Part shown: one piece after another, positions 7,639 to 10,813 of the stretch
How the letters are laid out: each line of letters starts with the position of its first letter
Numbering within the stretch: position 1 is the first letter of the stretch
NCBI GenBank assembly: GCA_950069165.1
Contig: CATMIT010000053.1
Location: forward strand, 1 to 10,813
Length of the DNA: 10,813 nucleotides
Direction: 5' to 3'
From: an uncultured Flavobacteriales bacterium
Lineage (GTDB): Bacteria; Bacteroidota; Bacteroidia; Flavobacteriales; BACL11
The notes under the pieces: model-generated
Database searches by the model: none
What the model was told of the DNA's origin: nothing
What the model saw: only the letters and a program-made list of their open reading frames with translations
Translations under genes and position numbers: made by a program

Positions 7639-8634
7639 TTGAATGAAAATTCTAAAATAGGAATAATTGGAGGAGGCAGCTGGGGAACTGCTATTGTAAA
7701 AATGTTAGGTGAAAATGTAGATGCTTTGAATTGGTGGATGCGAAATGAAGATGCAATTAAACACATTCAAAAATTCGGACACAACCCAAACTACATTTCG
7801 GATGCAGAACTAAAAAAAAACAAATTAAACATTAGCTCTGACATAAATGAAATAGTGGAAAACTCCGACTATTTAGTTTTGGCGGTTCCTTCTGCATTTT
7901 TAAAATCTACTTTAGATAGTTTAAAAATCCCTATAAAAGATAAAATTATTATTTCTGCAATTAAAGGGATTGTCCCTGAAAACAACACCATAGTTGGGGA
8001 GTTTATTCACAATCAGTATAATGTTCCCTACGTAAATATTGGGGTAATTACAGGACCTTGTCATGCGGAAGAAGTGGCCTTGGAACGACTTTCATATTTA
8101 ACCATTGCTTGTAGTGATGTAGAGAAAGCTGAGTTTTTTGCAAATGCAATTTCTGGAAGGTATATTAAAGCTACTGTTTCGGATGATATTTACGGAACAG
8201 AATATGCGGCTGTACTCAAAAATGTAATTGCACTTGCTTCAGGAATTTGTCACGGATTGGGCTATGGTGATAACTTTCAAGCCGTTTTGGTTTCCAATGC
8301 CATAAGAGAAATAAAACGATTTGTAGACAAGGTGCACCCCATTGAAAGAGACATTAAAGAATCTGCTTATTTAGGAGATTTATTGGTAACCGCCTACTCT
8401 CAATTTAGCCGAAACAGAACTTTTGGAGAAATGATTGGCAGGGGATATAGTGTAAATGCTGCACAAATGAAACTCAAGATGGTGGCAGAGGGCTATTATG
8501 CGGTTAAGTGTATAAATGAAATAAACGAAAAACAAAAAATTGAAATGCCAATTACTGAGGCGGTTTACAATATTTTATACGATAAAAAATCGCCAAAAAA
8601 CCAAATGCGATTATTAGCGGATAGGTTGAATTAA
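7639..8634 (+). CDS. gpsA: NAD(P)H-dependent glycerol-3-phosphate dehydrogenase, TTG start
   Basis: GpsA reduces dihydroxyacetone phosphate to sn-glycerol-3-phosphate, the backbone for membrane phospholipids, in the cytoplasm. The 331-residue protein opens with a Rossmann dinucleotide-binding motif IGIIGGGSWGTA (7-18). It continues with LAVPSAFLKS (81-90), the catalytic lysine in SAIKGIVPE (Lys109), the substrate-side block GPCHAEE (139-145), and a second conserved lysine in YAAVLKNV (Lys194). SRNRTFG (257-263) is the substrate-phosphate/nicotinamide region. The start must be TTG at 7639: the only in-frame codons between the upstream stop (TGA 7624-7626) and the Rossmann strand are AGA, ATA, ATT, ATT, TTG, AAT, GAA, AAT and TCT, with no ATG or GTG. 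The near-abutting lysS end suggests coupled translation. Confidence 0.95.
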   Translation: MNENSKIGIIGGGSWGTAIVKMLGENVDALNWWMRNEDAIKHIQKFGHNPNYISDAELKKNKLNISSDINEIVENSDYLVLAVPSAFLKSTLDSLKIPIKDKIIISAIKGIVPENNTIVGEFIHNQYNVPYVNIGVITGPCHAEEVALERLSYLTIACSDVEKAEFFANAISGRYIKATVSDDIYGTEYAAVLKNVIALASGICHGLGYGDNFQAVLVSNAIREIKRFVDKVHPIERDIKESAYLGDLLVTAYSQFSRNRTFGEMIGRGYSVNAAQMKLKMVAEGYYAVKCINEINEKQKIEMPITEAVYNILYDKKSPKNQMRLLADRLN

Positions 8635-8654
8635 AATATTTAAGTTTTTTATAT

Positions 8655-8784
8655 GCATAACGGTTGGGCTATGCGCAGTTTGGGATTTTGAAACGATTAA
8701 CTTTCAATTTACCATCAATTTTAATTAATGCTATAAACTTAAATATCAGCATATTCCCCAAATTACGTATAGACTTTGTTAGCC
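8655..8784. repeat. Long imperfect palindrome, attC-like or MITE-like
   Basis: The outer arms GCATAAC (8655-8661) and GTTAGCC (8778-8784) pair at TAAC/GTTA. After spacers of 7 and 5 nt, the inner arms CTATGCGCAGTTTGGG (8669-8684) and CCCAAATTACGTATAG (8757-8772) pair over 16 positions with two G-T wobbles and one mismatch. The loop is 72 nt and AT-rich. Two paired boxes separated by short spacers, with outer boxes close to RYYYAAC and GTTRRRY, is the layout of an integron attC site. The length (130 nt) is at the long end for attC. It lies 14 nt beyond the kinase stop and 20 nt beyond the gpsA stop. There is no nearby integrase or transposase. A non-autonomous dispersed repeat is an equally good reading. 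Confidence 0.55.
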
Positions 8785-8798
8785 TTTCGTTAGTATCT

Positions 8799-9737
8799 TT
8801 ACTCAAATACAATTGACAAAAAGTGCTTTTTATCCAATATTTCCACCTCTTTAGCTACCTGAACCATCTTCCAATGTTTATTCCTCAAATCAGGATTTGG
8901 TGAATGAATATTGTACTTCCAAAAACGCCACCAAGAGGTAGCAATAGCCGCATATTCGATAAATAATTGTAGAGAATCTCTTTCCGTAACCCCCAAGGAT
9001 CGTATTTGTTCATACCCCCTTATCAATGCTCTTGCTTTGTTTAGGTCAATTTTTCCACCAGTTCTGCAAAGCCCTAATATGCCCATACCCAAATCAAAAA
9101 TCAAGTAATAATTGCAGGCTTCTTCAAAATCTATAATGGCCTTTATCTTATTATTTTCAAACAAAACATTATCAAAAAAAATATCGCCATGTACCAATCC
9201 CCTGGGAAGACCCTCAGGAACATGTTTTTTAAGGAATTGAAGTCGTTCCTTGAGCCACTTTTCATATTCTGTATCAATCCCTTTACCAATAACTGATGAA
9301 AAAACCTGTTGCCCGTAAGGATGATATTTGGGTAAATAATCAGGTACTGGGATTTGATGTAGCTGCGCCATAGATCTCCCAATTTGAGCTAATTCATCAG
9401 TGCTGAAATTTTCATACACTGTTCCATATATCCACTTTTTTACAAAAACCGGTTTCCCTGCATATTGGGTCACCATTTCTCCTGTAATGGTGGCTTGAAC
9501 CGGAGAGGTTAAAAAATGATGTTTGCCCAACCATTGAAGAAGGGTGGTCAATTTTTGCGCCTCCTGCAAAGATTTTTCTTCTACTATTGTCATCATATAT
9601 TCACCACTCTTTGCATATATATGATAATTCGAGTTAGCATTTCCCCCTTCAATCGGAGTAAAATCTATCACTTCAATTTGATAAGGAGTAACTATTTTAT
9701 TTAGATCAGAGGCTTGTATTCTGGTATAGATTGCCAT
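8799..9737 (-). CDS. Small-molecule kinase of the APH/homoserine kinase type II (ThrB-II-like) family
   Basis: A 312-residue protein-kinase-like-fold phosphotransferase acting on a small hydroxylated substrate in the cytoplasm. The opening MAIYTRI and the following EGGNANSNYHI resemble type II homoserine kinase (MAVxT and GxENTN-like), as do LPRGLVHGD and GYE (241-243). The catalytic loop is HGDIFFDN (183-190) with base Asp185 and metal ligand Asn190. The metal-binding DFE-type motif is IIDFEEA (201-207) with Asp203. TIVEE stands where APH enzymes usually place the ATP-binding lysine, as in ThrB-II (LTLFE). It begins 13 nt after the dioxygenase gene with no terminator between, so the two are very probably one transcript. 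The substrate is not shown by the sequence. Homoserine, a hydroxylated amino acid from the partner enzyme, or an unrelated alcohol are all possible. Confidence 0.8.
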   Translation of the reverse strand: MAIYTRIQASDLNKIVTPYQIEVIDFTPIEGGNANSNYHIYAKSGEYMMTIVEEKSLQEAQKLTTLLQWLGKHHFLTSPVQATITGEMVTQYAGKPVFVKKWIYGTVYENFSTDELAQIGRSMAQLHQIPVPDYLPKYHPYGQQVFSSVIGKGIDTEYEKWLKERLQFLKKHVPEGLPRGLVHGDIFFDNVLFENNKIKAIIDFEEACNYYLIFDLGMGILGLCRTGGKIDLNKARALIRGYEQIRSLGVTERDSLQLFIEYAAIATSWWRFWKYNIHSPNPDLRNKHWKMVQVAKEVEILDKKHFLSIVFE

Positions 9738-9750
9738 ATCCGTTTTTCTA

Positions 9751-10566
9751 TTAGAAACTTTGTTTCACCAAGGCTGGTGGATTTATGTTGGCTTTTATTT
9801 CTATGTAATCTAAAACAGGGTTTCCTGTTGGAGGTTCAAGACCGGGGCAATGGGTAAAACATATCAACACAACATCCCTGATTGCATTTCTTGTGTGGTC
9901 TTTTGGGTGCATTGAAGTTACTGCATGCATCACCTTTGGGTCCCAAAATACAATTGAATCCATATTTTTACTGAGTGTACAACTCTCCAATAGTTTTTGT
10001 TCATTATTGTAAATACCATTAACCCCTTCTGTAACATTCTCTCGGCTGATCAAATGAATCCAAACAAAATCATTTTCATCATGGTGGATGCCTTCTGGTG
10101 TTACTTCACCACTTTCAACTGCTGTTGCTACAGTCCGTATTTGATGTATATCGACCATCCAGGAGTTGGACTTATCTCCCTCAGAAATAGGTAATTGTTT
10201 GAAATCGAATCGAATCAACTCCTGAAGGAAGGGGTTGCTTATTGTCTTACTTTTTAACGATTCAAATTTTCGGTCCAGATCTCCTGCATATTTATTTATT
10301 TCGGCAGGTTGATAATAAGGAGTTTTGGCGTAAGCTACAATTTTCCCGGATTCAGGCAAAAAATAGAAATACTGGAACCGCCTATATCTAAAACTCCTCC
10401 CATCTTTTAAATAGTTATCTTTCCCAAGTCCCCCCCAGTCTTTATCAAACTGGTTTTTATAATTGTTTAAGTACTCGGGGATGATGAATTCCTTTTGGGG
10501 AACAATTACATATTTTTTGTTTTTCAATTCTGAAGAAATAGAATAGGATGTCGTAATTTCTTTCAT
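9751..10566 (-). CDS. 2-oxoglutarate/Fe(II)-dependent dioxygenase, L-isoleucine-dioxygenase-like (2OG-Fe_Oxy_2 type)
   Basis: A 271-residue member of the family that includes the Bacillus L-isoleucine 4-hydroxylase (IDO), enzymes that hydroxylate free aliphatic amino acids using 2-oxoglutarate and O2. Block-by-block similarity recalled from IDO includes NPFLQELIRFD (111-121), DIHQIR (139-144), the iron motif HHD (His161 and Asp163 as HxD), FVWIHL (167-172), VFWDPKVMHAV (206-216, distal iron ligand His214) and IRDVVLICF (229-237, Arg230 for the 2OG carboxylate). The facial triad and 2OG arginine are therefore intact. About 30 residues beyond the core (PGLEPPTGNPVLDY onward) exceed IDO, which is about 240 residues. 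The gene ends in tandem stops TAA TAG and leads the two-gene unit with the kinase. The actual substrate is unknown. Confidence 0.82.
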   Translation of the reverse strand: MKEITTSYSISSELKNKKYVIVPQKEFIIPEYLNNYKNQFDKDWGGLGKDNYLKDGRSFRYRRFQYFYFLPESGKIVAYAKTPYYQPAEINKYAGDLDRKFESLKSKTISNPFLQELIRFDFKQLPISEGDKSNSWMVDIHQIRTVATAVESGEVTPEGIHHDENDFVWIHLISRENVTEGVNGIYNNEQKLLESCTLSKNMDSIVFWDPKVMHAVTSMHPKDHTRNAIRDVVLICFTHCPGLEPPTGNPVLDYIEIKANINPPALVKQSF

Positions 10567-10761
10567 GATATAATTTTCGGCTAGGTTTTTTAGAAAAAGA
10601 ATTTAAATCTATTTGATATGTTGCATATCCAGACTTTAGTCATTTCTACTCTGCTCAGTATTGCCAAGATATCACTTATTTTAAAATTTACATTACATTT
10701 TAAAGAATTTGTTATCAAATCATACTAAAATTAGTGATTATTAAGAATAAGTTATTTTTTT
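10567..10761. other. Upstream region of the dioxygenase-kinase unit, with an AT-rich dyad
   Basis: No gene is apparent here; the only short reading frames are about 20 codons. TTTAAAAT (10680-10687) and ATTTTAAA (10697-10704) form an 8-bp inverted repeat around TTACATTAC, a possible operator, although composition alone makes such dyads common. CAAATCATA (10716-10724) read leftward is TATGATTTG, a -7-like box with a 3-nt instead of 2-nt spacer. It would give a leader of about 140 nt. Both are weak suggestions. Confidence 0.25.
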
Positions 10762-10813
10762 GTTGCAAGGAACGTTCCATGTATGGTGTCGTAGCAACCC
10801 GTAGGGTGCTATG
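10762..10813. repeat. Hairpin-rich palindromic segment cut by the right window edge
   Basis: The segment contains a perfect 10-bp palindrome GGAACGTTCC (10769-10778). A strong hairpin (10790-10813) follows, in which CGTAGCAACCC pairs with GGGTGCTATG through a GTA loop: ten pairs with one G-T wobble and one bulged A. GTTGC (10762-10766) and GCAAC (10794-10798) are also inverted. The density of dyads and the higher GC than the flanking DNA suggest one end of a dispersed repeat or a terminator for a gene outside the window. Its full extent cannot be seen. Confidence 0.4.

Noticed and set aside
7551..7766. Leftward 71-codon frame spanning the lysS-gpsA junction
   Set aside because: It covers the conserved LysS motif 3 region and the GpsA Rossmann motif on the other strand; no independent evidence for coding.
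8635..8798. Small RNA, tRNA or riboswitch in the gpsA-kinase gap
   Set aside because: No cloverleaf or known aptamer pattern was seen; the visible structure is better described as a repeat-type palindrome between converging genes.
10567..10813. Small peptide genes in the leftward reading upstream of the dioxygenase
   Set aside because: The frames are about 17-21 codons, without ribosome-binding context or hydrophobic/toxin-like character.
1..10813. CRISPR array, insertion sequence or phage genes
   Set aside because: No regularly spaced direct repeats, transposase, integrase or phage structural motifs were seen in any of the intact genes or gaps.

Overview
The window is AT-rich, densely packed chromosome from a member of the Bacteroidota, most likely Flavobacteriales. 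The protein families and wording (ketoacid CoA-transferase beta subunit, PGI/PMI-type sugar isomerase, class II LysS, GpsA, PolB-like exonuclease), the lack of strong Shine-Dalgarno sequences and a perfect TAnnTTTG -7 element in front of lysS all point that way. The genus cannot be told from the sequence alone.

Left part (1-6027): the 3' end of scoB (+) converges on a long leftward run. That run reads, in transcription order, a PGI/PMI-type isomerase, lipB, a membrane-anchored beta-lactamase-fold serine hydrolase, a PolB-type 3'-5' exonuclease and a double-ATPase peptide-type ABC subunit. The first four are joined by junctions of -1, 1 and 2 nt and almost certainly share a transcript. The ABC gene follows after a 46-nt gap holding a small dyad and a possible promoter. 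A perfect 14-bp palindrome sits on the scoB stop codon and probably ends transcription from both sides.

Middle (6028-8634): a divergent promoter region is followed by lysS and, 5 nt later, gpsA, which begins with TTG. These are housekeeping genes for lysine charging and for glycerol-3-phosphate supply to phospholipids.

Right part (8635-10813) looks accessory. A two-gene leftward unit encodes a 2OG/Fe(II) amino-acid-hydroxylase-like enzyme (relative of L-isoleucine dioxygenase) and, 13 nt downstream, a ThrB-II/APH-fold small-molecule kinase. The pairing suggests hydroxylation of a free amino acid or a similar compound followed by O-phosphorylation. I do not recognise it as a described pathway. 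Just beyond the kinase stop lies a 130-nt imperfect palindrome with attC-like or MITE-like architecture. A second hairpin-rich repeat runs off the right edge, so the pair is flanked by repeat-like DNA. This unit is the best candidate for something undescribed in the window.
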